From positions 19,785,029 through 19,849,028 of the forward strand of contig CM042086.1 in the NCBI GenBank assembly GCA_023512835.1: a stretch of 64,000 nt of DNA. The letters are read 5' to 3'. Within the stretch, counting starts at the first letter, position 1. Every line of letters starts with the position of its first letter. The position numbers were made by a program, and so were the translations under genes. The DNA is from Taxillus chinensis. Its lineage: Eukaryota > Streptophyta > Magnoliopsida > Santalales > Loranthaceae. Under the pieces are notes generated by a model. The model made no database searches. It was not told the DNA's origin and worked only from the letters and a program-made list of their open reading frames with translations. This document shows, in pieces, positions 46,289 through 58,500 of the stretch.

Positions 46289-46317
46289 GCTTGCTCTACC
46301 AACTGAGTTAGACGGGC
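46289..46317 (-). pseudogene. tRNA-Lys-like 5' half
   Basis: On the minus strand GCCCGTCTAACTCAGTTGGT followed by AGAGC matches the acceptor and D-arm of plant tRNA-Lys with one change, including the A box. The anticodon arm that follows is degenerate, and no T-arm or B box is present. It sits at the edge of an inverted TRIM fragment. Confidence 0.55.
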
Positions 46318-46603
46318 AACAAAGTTAGTGGACACGATGCATGCAAGACCTTTGTCTGGTCAACCTCCATCTGTTAGGGGCTCCCTCTCAACGTGGGATT
46401 AGGGACCACGCACATCGATCGCGAGAATGCTTCGATGAGCTTTCTTGGAAACGGGCCACAACCGCTCTGATACCACTTTATCAGGGGGTCAGGGTTTTCA
46501 CCCATGCGGCACTCAGTCACCCTGGTGGATGTTCCGAGTAAGCCATACCGATCGAGGCACACGTAGACTGATTTTGCCTTGCCTTGAGCTCATCAGGAGA
46601 ACT
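46318..46603 (-). mobile_element. TRIM fragment, inverted: internal region, primer site and LTR end
   Basis: The minus strand matches the TRIM internal region (46318-46463), the primer site (GCTCTGATACCA read backwards, 46464-46475), a 3-bp spacer, and the last 125 bp of the LTR (46479-46603). The match ends abruptly at CATCAGGAGAAC. The opposite end of an LTR appears at 48341-48413. Confidence 0.8.
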
Positions 46604-46987
46604 ATAAAGACTTGTATTTGGGTAGTTTTGAGAGATAGTCATTCTATGGAAATGCAACTATCTGGACGGTAGTATAGTCGTCGATGTGAGCATTTTGACT
46701 GTACTTGGGCCCGATTCCGAGTCGGGGCCCCATTTGACCTGATTGTTGACTTTTTGGGGTTTATTGGTTGACCTTGCGTTTGAGCAGTCAATTGGGTTGG
46801 AAAATATTTGGATAGTGATGTGCTCGTTATTTTGAGCGTTTTAACTATACTTGGGCTCAATTTGGAGTTCGTGACCTCAGGAGGTCAATTAATATTTTTG
46901 GGATTTATTAATAAAAGAAAATATAAAAATATAAATAGGGAAAAGAGAGCTTTCACGTTACGTTTCAGCGTTTCAGTGTTCGTGCGT

Positions 46988-46989
<2 letters not shown>

Positions 46990-47042
<53 letters not shown>
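46990..47042. repeat. (GA)n microsatellite
   Basis: About 53 bp of GA, the longest GA tract in the window. Confidence 0.92.
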
Positions 47043-47046
<4 letters not shown>

Positions 47047-47384
47047 AGAGAAGGAAGCTTGGAGCCGTCGATTTGAGGCGTTTTAAGCTTGTTCGATCGT
47101 CAAGAATCATTCTAGGTAGGTGTTCTATTGATTCTTCACCCTTTTCTTGCTGTTTTATTGGATTAACATGTAAGAATTAGATGAAATCATGCAAATTCGT
47201 GATGAATCCTATGAATTGGGGAAAATGGAAATTAAACATGAAACCTAGATGATTTAGGTTGTTTGGTAGCCTATTATGGCTAGATGATGTTAGAAACCCT
47301 TAATAGGGATGAATTGTTGCTTAAAAATAGAGATTTAACGAGTATAATTGGGTTTTGGGACGAATTGGGGAAGAACGTAGTCGG

Positions 47385-47595
47385 CAGTTCGCGACTGGGG
47401 AACTGCTCGAGGCTAGCTTCGAGCAGTGTCTCGAGCAGTCTCGAGCAGAGGCTTCGAGCAAGGAGCGTCGAGCATTATGTAGCATCGAGCAGGTGTGTCG
47501 AGCAGGAGCCTCGAGCAGGGAGCCTCGAGCATGATGCTCAAGCCTAGAATGTCGAACCATCAAGCAGAGCGTCGAGCAAGGTGTCTCGAGCAGTT
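47385..47595. repeat. TCGAGCAG minisatellite-like array
   Basis: About a dozen TCGAGCA or TCGAGCAG words occur with spacing of 10-25 bp and short variable spacers (AGGAGCC, AGGTGTG, AAGGAGCG). Word density exceeds the arrays at 2.8, 22.5 and 33.7 kb, but the flanks do not match them. Confidence 0.8.
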
Positions 47596-48340
47596 GGACA
47601 GTGCAGTTCCAGTGTGACTGGACTGGACCATTTACATTGTAACCATTATGCCTCTCCACATTTAAGTATTAAGTTATAATGTAAATAACGAAATACCCCC
47701 CCCCCCCCCCCATTTGGATTCAAAGAAAAATACTAGAAAAATAAATTCTCACTCTTTCAAAATGTGAAAATTTGGATTTAGTGTAAAATCTCGGAAAAAT
47801 TTAGTTTTTCGTAGAGATGAATTTTTGGAAAGTGAGGTTAGACATCTCAGAAAAATCCTCAAAAATTAGATTATCATAGTTATGATATGGAGACCCAATG
47901 CCGGGACTTTTTATTTCAAGAAAATAACTCCTATGGGTATCTCCTTCCTTGGTCAAGGAATGATGATCGGTTTGTGAATACTGGTTTCAGTTATAAAGGG
48001 AGTATGGTGAACCTTAAGGCCATATTGGTGTTGGTATGTTGGTTTGAGGAATTAGGGCTTGGGCTCTATGACTTGTTCGGTTCTCACCGTGAAGCACAGA
48101 TGATGCTATGTGGTTAACGGGGCAGGCATATGCGCCGATGGCAGGCCTGTGTAGCACTGTGTCCGGGCATATAGCGATGTGGTAGGGCTGAGTGCCCTAA
48201 GCTAGGATCCTGTTAAGGATCGTGTTGAGCCGTTGAGCTCATGGAGCTTGGGCTAAGGGCCCTAAGCTGGGATCCTGTTGAGGATCGTGGACAAGCTGTC
48301 CTGTGTGGGCAGGCTGGGTCCTGATGTTTGTTTGCAGGCT

Positions 48341-48413
48341 GAGCCCCTCCGTAAGTAGCGTGCACTTGCACCACCTGGGAGATGCCCACCAGCACCACAT
48401 TGTTTAGGGCATG
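48341..48413 (-). mobile_element. TRIM LTR 5'-end fragment, inverted
   Basis: GCCCCTCCGTAAGTAGCGTG through GGGCATGAC matches the reverse complement of the first 75 bp of the TRIM LTR (17758 onward), with several transitions. Confidence 0.75.
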
Positions 48414-48739
48414 ACTTACAGCCCTGTACTCCTTGAGAAGGTGAATAGCAAAGAAGGCAACTTGGTGATTGAATCCAGGAGGCTACAAGGATGATCAAAG
48501 GCAGATCGTGAGTTCGTTCTTGGAGGGAGAAGAATAGGGTTCTTGCATTACTGATCTTTAGGTTGGTTTCTTCTTTTCACTCTTCGCATAATTAAATTAA
48601 TTGATTTATGTTTAGATCTTGGTATTTGTTTGCTGAAATAAAAATTTTAAAATCTGTTTCCCTTGCGGTTAATCGTTAATCCTATTCCAGTATTCAAACA
48701 AGTGGAGGTCGCATAGCGTCATGGGGAGGGAGATCGCGG

Positions 48740-48895
48740 CAGCGATAGGGGAGTTTTAATATTATTTTAATAAAAATATAAGTAAATTAAAGAATAAGGT
48801 TGGAGTTGAATGTACAAAATAGCTCTCTACATTTAAAAAAATCTCTACATATGAAGAAAATATACATAATAGTGTTGGAGTTGCTCTTATATATG
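48740..48895. mobile_element. Possible small foldback element with a GGAGTTGCTCTTA end
   Basis: AAGGTTGGAGTTGAA (about 48798) and GTTGGAGTTGCTCTTA (48873) resemble ends of plant elements that begin GAGCAACTCCAA. AGAGCAACTCCAATTCACTC at 38010 is a matching end elsewhere in the window. Boundaries are not fixed. Confidence 0.3.
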
Positions 48896-49892
48896 AGTTG
48901 TTATTTAAGTATGAAAATATCTTGATGGTGATGTGTTCGTCATTTCAAGCATTTTTATTTTAATCGTAATTAGATAACTTCAATTTAAACTTAATAAAAA
49001 ATAGCATAACATATTTAATATTTGTGACCTCACATAATGAAAATTTTCTAAACAAAGGGTATGATTTCTTTGAGCAATCCGTCGATAATGGCTAGTAATT
49101 GGTAAATGAGACAACAACTCCAAGTTCTACCTTTCTTTTACTACTATATAACACGATTCTCAGTTTTTGAGAAGCCTTCAAGACATATGGAAAGGGCTTG
49201 GATTTACGAAGATAATTAGGAAGTTATTATCAACCTAAATTCACCCAATATTAGGGCAAGTTTGTTGTAGGATTAAAATTTATGTTCTTTAAAACTGTTT
49301 TCAAACGGTTGTACTCGAAAGTTATTTTCACATGCATTTGAAAACACATTTTTTGTTTGGTGTTGTTTTCATGCTTTTATTACTATTCCCTCTTCGTTTT
49401 CATCACAAAACTATTGTTGCTTAGGTTATATTTGGCACCTAACATCTCCTTTGTCGTTGTTGCCTCCATCACGTTTTGTGCGAGCATGTTTGGTGTCCAT
49501 TCACTTTTGCCATCACCAATAACTGTCTCTGTGGCCATCATCTTATGGTTCATGTCGTCCCTATAGCTGTTGTTTGGTCGTCCCTAATCTCACTCTTCAT
49601 GGTTGTTGTCACCGATCTCCCTCCTCAGCCATCATCCCCAATCTCTCTCTCTTCTCAACCGTCATCCCCAACCTTTCAATGACATCGGTTGCCACTCAAT
49701 GTGGCCGTGTTCCTTGATCTTTTCATTGTTGTCATTCTCGACCTTTTTATGTTGGCTATCCTCAATCTCTATTTCTCCATGGTTGCTGCTACCTCCTTGC
49801 CCCACAATTCACAACAACCCCTATTTTACAAAATAATAACCCCGCATCTTCGCTATCGAATTAGACCCCATCACTAATGACTCACACAAATT

Positions 49893-51450
49893 GTCACACC
49901 CCTGATCCCAAAAGGTAGCTAAGATCGTGATTGCCCCTATGTCCTCATGGACACTGGGGTTTAGATGATGTTTCCCACAAAACACCCGCAATGCTAGAAC
50001 AATTAAACAAACATAAACCGATTTAAATGTGTCAAACAAATCAAAAATCTATTACAATTGTTCACGGGTCCTTGCTTGGAAAGAAAAACATGTTTAATTA
50101 CAAGAAGAGTTTTAAAATAGATAATATCCAACACCAGCCTTATCAAGTCTCAAATTGTTCCACCAATTTCATTCCTTACCTGTAAATAAATCAACGAGGT
50201 GGTGTGAGTTAAAAACCCACCCATAATGCCAATAACAGACTTAGAACTCTATGTAAAACGTGTAAGTGTCAACGCAATGTCATGTCAAAATAATAGCATT
50301 TACAATGGTAACCATAGTGACAACCAATTAAACAAAACAATGCCATAGGACTATCTTCCTGCAAAGAAAAACATATCAACAAGATAAATTAGAAAAGAGA
50401 TAAATCAGAGACAACTTGCACTAACATCTCAAAGGACAATACAATTCAGAATCAAACAAGTTAGCCTTAGAACATAACAACAAGATAACTCAAAGACAAC
50501 ATTAGATCAACCTTAGAACTTGGACAATAATTCTAAAAACAAAAACCTCTTTTATCTTAACCATTCAAATCCTTAAAATAATTTCTACAGTGATTTCTAA
50601 TGAAAATTCATCCCACAACAACAATATAGGTCTCATGAACTCATAGAGTCATTATTCCAAATTTTGTCAGTGATAGTGATTGATTATTTACAAAACGATC
50701 CAACAAAAACATAGGTTTTGGGTTCTAATCCTAACAACAAACATGATAGAAAAGAGAATGGAGAAAAAGAAAAGGGAAGGGATGGAATAGAGATAGAACA
50801 CCTACCCTAAAATTGAAAGCTTGAATCATAAAACCCAGAATTCAGTCAAGAATAGTAATAATAACGATAGAAATAAGCGTGAAGATGAAAAAATAATTAT
50901 TTTCACTCGATTATTATTACAATACGAGTCATATTTACAAATGGAAAAAAATTAACGACACCTAATTAATACAACAATAAAGATTACAGTTTCTAAAGAA
51001 AATAAATGTAGAAAAAGATGATGAGTTAAAGTTGAGAAGACTAATCCCTTAAAGGTCAAAAATTAATGAAAAAGAAAACCGAGATACCTATTACTTCAAA
51101 ATCTAGAACTTAAACACCAATTACTTCGATATCTCGGCCATAAAAAACTCATGATTTTGAAATCTCAAACATAAACCAGCATCAAACTGAAGTCTTCAAC
51201 TTGAAGTCATTAAATATCGAACGGAAGTCCGAAGTCATGAACCGAAGTCGAAGCTTCAAACTGAACCGAAGTCCGAAATCTCGAATAGAATTCAAAACTT
51301 CAAACCGAACCAAAGTCTGAAATCTTGAACCGAAGTAACTCAAATCAAACCAAAGCTATGTCAAACTGAACCAAAATAACGTGTGAAGGATAACATCGAA
51401 CAATTCATCAAATCAAATTAAAACTAAATTAATAACTCTCCATAATCAAT
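49893..51450 (+). mobile_element. Possible LTR or LARD-like remnant starting TGTCACACCCC
   Basis: TGTCACACCCCTGATCCC at 49893 resembles the start of a plant LTR. A stretch with ACCCACCCATAATGCC near 50214 and a cluster of CCGAAGTC/GAACCGAAG words at 51180-51370 follow. No second LTR, primer site or genes were found. Confidence 0.3.
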
Positions 51451-51605
51451 CCCATTATTTATTATTTCCAACATAATCCAATTTAACATTTCATTTAAAT
51501 ATCAAATCACTAATTAATACTAATATTTTTCCATAACTCCCATATAAATAATATCAAATCAATATGTAATTTTCTAATACAAATTTGATAGATAATAACA
51601 ATTAC

Positions 51606-52530
51606 ATCCAGTGACCAGAGGCGGATCCACCGACTCATTTGTCCACCCTCAATTTAAATTTATTAATATATTATTATTATTATATTTAAAAAGCTCATCC
51701 CAAATAAAAAAAATATTAATGTTGATATCATCAAGCCCTTACTCAAGCGCCGCAGATCTGATCATTCTCTACCGTTACTGCTTCTCCCCCGACCGTTGGC
51801 CATTTTTTAGCAGGCAGTAGGCCTCTCTCTCTCTCTCCCTAATTTTTATTATAAAAATATTAGAATCAATGATTTATACAATTATATATCTTGGGTTCAA
51901 TAAATTGCATAGGGTTATATGATGACGAAAAAGCTACTGCTCGTACCTACGATCTCACTGCCCTCAAGTAATGTATATATATTTGCACGTTATCATTATC
52001 AGATTTATATCACTATATGTATAATGTATTTATATATTATATTAATAAATAATAATGGCCCAATGAATTACTTACCAATTAAGCATGAATTTTAATCTTA
52101 CAGCATAATTAAATCAACATTTTACATCAAAACAACAACAAATTGAGTGTGACTGCTAGGCGACTTGAGGTACAACTTTTAATATCTAAAAACTTAAATA
52201 ATGATTTGGAAAGTACATTCTCTGCTATGAAAATTGTAAAAAATCGATTGCGTAATCAAACGAGTAACCAGTGGATGAATGATAGTTTGATTGTCTATAT
52301 AGGAAAAAATATTTTTCATAGCATTAATAATGAAGCTATCATCTACGATTTCAAAATATGAAAACACGTAGAAATCAATTATAAAAGATTATGATAAATA
52401 TTTTATTTGTTATTTTTTTATATAAATTTTTAACTTTTTTATGTTATATATATTAAATTATAAAATTTTAAATTTTAAATACAAAAGTCGAGAGTTTCTG
52501 AATCCATCCTTGTCGGTGGCTAACTAATTT
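51606..52530 (+). mobile_element. hAT element remnant
   Basis: CAGAGGCGGATCCACC at 51616 resembles a hAT terminus, and GAATCCATCCTTGTCGGTGG near 52500 resembles the matching end. The interior holds a transposase C-terminal fragment and AT-rich filler. Target duplications were not found. Confidence 0.5.
52143..52361 (+). pseudogene. hAT transposase, C-terminal dimerisation fragment
   Basis: The frame contains LESTFSAMKIVKNRLRNQTS and NDSLIVYIGKNIFHSINNEA, the pattern at the end of plant hAT transposases of the MYM/TTF-zinc-finger kind (usual form ERAFSAMKIVKNRLRN..). Only this last block survives. The N-terminal 15 residues of the frame do not look homologous. The catalytic core is missing, so it is inactive. 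Confidence 0.7.
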
Positions 52531-55500
52531 TAACAATTAATTAATTCAAGTTGCCCTAGAACATGTGCTTTTTTCCTTTTCTCTCGATAATTAACTATGA
52601 TTTTTCTCTCGATAATTAAATATGTTAATATCATTACGTTACTTACCGACTAGATAGCATTACTTGTAATATATTCCATATCCAATGTAATTTTTTTCTC
52701 ACAAAAGTATATAATCACGCAAATCTGGTTTATTTTGTACTTTTGGTGCTCTCGCTCAATGTTATTACTACATCCTGTGATTTTTTTCACAAAAGTTTCC
52801 ACGTACTAAATGATCGAATAACTTATTTCCCTTCGCTCTTGATGCATGTAGTGACGATTGTCATCAGTTCATCACAACACTACGTTCGAGGAATTTAAGA
52901 GAACGAACGGAAAGTTCAATACTTGACCGCATACTTTCAACAAAATAAGAGTTGGCCTCCTATAAAATTTTGGCATTACTCGTATGGACTATTCATCGTC
53001 TTGCGTCTATTGTGGAAAGAAATTAGCAACCTTTTGAATTGTCTAGAGGAAGCAATAGGGAATCAGTAGTCTCTCGTAATTTATTGCATTTACCTGCATT
53101 TCAATGGATTTGACTAGTTGGATTTCGGGAGACTTGGAATCATAAATACTCATAGGACTTCATGGAATTAATTTATCAAAATATAGAAAGTTGTTATTGC
53201 TTTGTAGAGCATATCATGCAAAAAATCAATAGAGTTCCCTCAACTATAAAAATTAGTTACCCAAGCTTTATTTTTTGAATAAATATATTTTTAGCGAGAT
53301 AAATCAGTTGAATTTGCAATTGAATGATAATGTGATATAATATAGTCATGCGATGTGTTTGTAAAAAATTCATTATATAACTAATATTAGATTATAACAC
53401 TGTCTAATTATGAATCCAACTAAATTGTCGGACTAAATATCAATATTGTTATTCTTTTTTATAAGTTGACTTGTCCATTAGACATCACAATTCAATAAAT
53501 TAAAGTTCTATTTGCATTTAAATTGTATAAATAATTCTTATAGAAATATCCTCATGTTAAATTAGTATGATTTTTTTTAAAAAAAAATAATATTAATCAA
53601 ATTACAATAAAAATATTATGTGTGAATTACTTGTGCAACTTAACTATAGCATTAACGTTCAATAAATTAGAGGTTACTTCAATTTTTCAATTTTTAACAT
53701 TTTATGAAATATTTTTTTTCAAAAAAAGAAAAAAGAAAGGTGGTGTTTGTATATCTTAGGGCTGCATTTGAATTCATGGATTAAAATTAAAACATAATAT
53801 AAATTATGACTTCTAAATGATATTAATTTTAAACATATTAATAATAAAATTAGTGATTAATAATAACACTTTAAACTAATAATGTTCTAATATTAATTAA
53901 ATGCTAAATTTTGAGTAAAAAATTACCATTGAATCCTATTTAATATATAAAAACTATTGAATATTAACTAATTATGCGCGCGCAAGGTGATATATATAGT
54001 TTTAAACGTTTTATATACGCGTTGTATTTAATTACAATTTTTTTCAAAACAAAGTATAACCTCTATGGCTCTATATTTGGATATATATATATATATATAT
54101 ATATAAAAGAGTAGAGGTGGCACCCTATTTAATAGATAATATAGTTGAGAGCATATTTATGTTTGGATAGTTTGAATTTGTTTAAAATACGTTTATTTTT
54201 AAAAACTATGAATTCAAATGAATTTTCAACACTCATAAATAATTTTAAATTTCATTTCAATATGAATGTTTCAGTATGCTAAGCTTCAATAAATAATTCC
54301 TCTAAATTTCAAACTTTTGTTGCCATTAGTTAACATAAAAATAGGAATAGCTAAAATGCATGTATAACCTTGCATCTTCAATAGTATTAGGTTAAATAAA
54401 GGCTAAAGTGAAATTTAACTTAAAATCTATAAAATCTTTCTCCTGGTGTAGCTATAATATAACTTATATTTTAACTTCAGTAAAAAATTAAATTAAATTT
54501 GACTAAAATTATAACTTTAGCTAATACTGTCACATTATTTTCTTATTTCAATTTTAATTTTGCCCTTCACACCAAACACACAATATATAAGATGAGAGAA
54601 AATATTCTGATGGTAAATTAAGAAAAATTAATTTAAACAATTAAAATTAGTTAAGACTATTAGAATTGTTATTAAATGAAGATATATATAGCAAGTTAAA
54701 TATAAATTTAGTTAAGAAACTTTACTTAATGCTATTGAAAATGCTTGAAGCGGAATAAATAGTTAAAAAGTAAAAAGTTGCCCACAATAGACTCTAATAC
54801 TACAAGAAATTTATCTTTTAGCCAAATCACTCATCAAATATATAGGTTGAAAGACCATGATATAATTAACATAGTTACAGAATTTCATTGTGTTTGAAAA
54901 TGTACAAGTCATTCAGTGTGGGAGAAATAACACCATATCACAGCTATAGATTATTTGATTTATAAATTTGTAAGCATCATGCTATATAAATTTTACAATT
55001 CTCATTTAACCTATATATTTGACAATTTAAAATTTAAACGACAAAATAAGATATTTAAATCTGTAGTAAGAGACTTAACACAAATAATGTAATAAAAAAA
55101 ATCTAGACTCCCCTTTATTTCATTAAAAATGAGTTTCATTTATAAAATAAAATTAAAAAACTATTTTTTCCATAAATTTAACTGGTTTTTTGTTATATTA
55201 AAGAATTATGGAAAAAATATTTGAAAATTTATTTTTTAAAACTTCGAATAATGGCTTTTGAATTGACTCGAAAATAAACTTTGAATATTATAGAAGCCAT
55301 TTTTCGTTTAAAAAAATACCAGAATTTTTTGTTGACTCGAAATTGAATTTCTATTGGTCATTTTATGAGCTTTATCAATTTAAACTAAACTCTTAAAATG
55401 ATATGAATTGAAAGATACCCCTAAAGAACGAGGCATAGAGAACGTGTGCGGTAGGCTTCATTTGTGCAACCTTACATGACTAGAGAGGGTTCTTATGTTT

Positions 55501-55573
55501 CATTAATTTTATGAATCAGCATTCCATTTTACTTATGCAACACAGCCTGGACCCAAACCAGCCCGTTTCAAAA
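52531..55573. other. AT-rich intergenic, no gene supported
   Basis: Homopolymer-rich DNA with an (AT)n run at 54078-54104. The part nearest 55573 should hold the 3' untranslated region of the TRM-like gene. No mobile-element ends are recognised. Confidence 0.6.
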
Positions 55574-58500
55574 TTACCATAAGAAAACTACATCCTCTAT
55601 TAGCTCATCAATCAACAATTTCTCTACTTCCTTGCCTATTACATCAACCTCAACCCCGACATTCAGCCATTCCGCTGGCACCTTCACGACCCCGCTACAA
55701 ACCCCTTCCTTCTCCCCGCTTTCCAGCACTGTCAGCAGCATATGCTCCATCTGAACTCTGCCCCACTTGGTGTGAACCTTTCTGGGTGAAGAATTAACCC
55801 ATGGGCGCATGAAAACCTGACATATCTCAACGACTCCTGAATTTATGCTGTCAAAGACTAGCTTCCTCTCAGATCGCAAGCAGGTGCTCTGACTGCAGTA
55901 TTTACTCTCAAGCTTTTCAAATACCACGGGGCTAATGGGGCAGTCCACGGAGTTCCAAGATGCCATGAATGTATCAGGGTCCGTGTCATCCAAATCCAAT
56001 TGGTTTAAGACATCAAAGAGGTAGGAAGATTTCCAGCTTTCATTGGCACCTGATGTGCCCTTCTCTTCTAAAACCGCATCATCTTCATCACTTGATACAA
56101 GCATGGGACCCTCTACATATGATTCCGATTCCAACTTCAGAAGTTGAAGTTGCATGCGAAGCCCTGGTAATAATAAAGAGAGGACACATTAAATCCAAAT
56201 CATATAAGCTTCAAACATGTAACCTAAATGAAAATTATTCCATTCATCCTGTTTTACAATATACACAAGCCATTAGACGCATGCTGGAGATGAGGAAACT
56301 AAATGGGTCAACAGCATGTAGGGGTTTATAACTTAAAATCAGAACATCAGAGCTAGGAAATGGAGCTGTTTAGTTTAAGTCACATAGCGAGGAGCAATTT
56401 CATTACGGTTGTAGGCACTACAACAGTGAATTCAAAATGAACAGGTTAAACTTCGTACGGAGAATGACACCTTCAGTTACACGGAATTCAACTATTAAAA
56501 CTATTTCATGCAGTATAACCACAAAGCAATATAGAAAGGATAAGTCGTGTTGAACCCAAATCACGCATCATTTTCCTAGAGCATTGCATTAGACTGCATT
56601 TATTCAGAAACTGAGTAAATTTTGTTGATGCTGTAAACAGATTTAGTAACACATGGCACCAAAATTTTCAACACAGATTGTTTGTGATTGTCACATGCGC
56701 AGTTTCCTTTTCAGGGGTTTTGCATTTCAAGTTACTTCAAATATTAAGCAATGCCTTGATTCTACAAGGGGCCCAAAGAAAATAATTTTAAAAATAAAAT
56801 AAAATCATAACATGTAAGTTACCCTGAAGGTCAGCGCTAACCCTTTCAAAGCATTCAGAACCAGACGAAGGATCTTCCACAGAAGGAACTTCCAGAATAG
56901 AAACTGGACTTGGTTGATCGGCCTCCTTAGGACTTGCTGGATAATCTGGTTCTGCTACAGGGCAGCACAACACAACAGAACCTTCCTCAGATAGCCTGCT
57001 TGATAGCTTCTGGAACATCGTAAGGACTGAAATGAATCTTTGAGAGAAAATATTTTTGGATAGCAAAAAATAAAAGAACTTTCAAACAAAATTGGGCAAT
57101 TATTTATAGCCTTCAAGAAAACATGTGGGGAAATCAGTCGTGGAAAAAAACCACTAGAATAAACTTGAACAACAGTTTCTATTTCTTACATTAGAAAAAT
57201 TAACATCAATTTACCAACTAGATGCGTGGAAGGGATAGCATAATGAAAAAAACATTCACTCAAGCTCTCAAAAACTGATACTATAAAAAATTAAGCAACA
57301 AAAGAAGAGCATCAAACCTCCATTACAGATTCATTTACACCATGTGAGGATGTGACTTTGACTTCCACGCAGCCCGAAACGTCTTGTAAAAAGTTGTCTG
57401 GAAATTCAGTTGGGGTGGTCGTATTTTCATGCCCTGCATCTAGGACATCACTGAAATCTGATTCTGTGCCAGCAACAATACTGGTTGATATCACAGTTTC
57501 TGCAGGCTCTTGTGCAGAACTAGCCTTTTCTTCAAAATTGTTGAGTACTTGATCTTTGCCATAATAGAAATCTGCTAAATTACCATTGATTTCCCTAAAT
57601 GAAAGGTGAGGCCGTGATTTATTGTCACCATGTGTCATGCTTCCGCAGGATATTTGAGCCTTCCTGTTTCTGCCCTTATTTATACCTTCATTGGACATCA
57701 TATTCCTGTCATAACCCATGGCTTCAAGTTCCAGGCTGGCCATGGAACTTCCAAAGGCTCCAAAAGATGTGGTGACAGATTTTGGTTTAGATAAGTTGCC
57801 CATAAATCCATCCCTGCTTCTGATACCTAAGGGACCATCCCGCCTGGAAATCTTACCATTGTCACTCCAATCTTTCGAACCAATGATGGTATTCAGATTC
57901 GCTGTTAGCATTTCCCTATCTCCCATAGAAAGCATTTCGCCCAGAGTGCTCCCTCTGTTAACCATATCAGCATCTAGACATTTTTGACTCATCTTCCACC
58001 TCTCAGAGAGCCTTTTCCTGGCCTCTCTGCTCACTGATGATCTAGTAGAATGGGATGGCAAAGATTGATAGGGGTTGCTGCAGTCAAAGGAGTATTTGGA
58101 AGCAAGAGTTGCTGCATCAGAGTCATTTGCAAAGTCGTTTTCAGACAAACAACATGAGCTCTCATCCCCGGCATATCCTCCTCTGTGGGATGGTGACATG
58201 TTGATGAAACTGCAGGTAAAACCGTTTCGTGATTGTCTCATTACATCCATATCAATGTCTTTTGATGCTCTAGACTTACAACTTAAAGGACCCATATCAT
58301 TATAAAAGTTTTCCTTTTCCCAAAATTCTCTAGGCTTAAAATTATGCCTGATATTCAATGATTCTGAATCATCCAAACAATCTGAGAGCAAAGCATACGA
58401 AGTATGAGGTGATATAACAGATTTGGTAGCATTTGGAGACTTCCCAACATTTGGTTTCAAAACAACAATTTCTGTGGGTAGGTAGGGCGTCACATCCTTT

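Larger units (their letters stand above)
46630..48340. mobile_element. Unknown repeat module between two TRIM LTR fragments
   Basis: Starts with sequence related to 37.9 kb (ACTTGGGCCCGATTC), then TATAAATAGGG near 46931, (GA)n at 46990-47042, a GTAGGTG donor-like site, a TCGAGCAG array at 47385-47595, a C homopolymer at 47697-47711, and two tandem copies of CCCTAAGCT.GGATCCTGTT at about 48196 and 48260. No coding capacity is seen. It may be an insertion into a TRIM LTR, or the two LTR pieces may be unrelated. Confidence 0.4.

Noticed and set aside
49357..49877. Plus-strand frames with hydrophobic runs
   Set aside because: Repetitive CTTCCTCAT/ATCTC-type sequence; no start context, domain or splice partner.
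51611..51820. Frame at the start of the hAT remnant
   Set aside because: No resemblance to transposase; low complexity.
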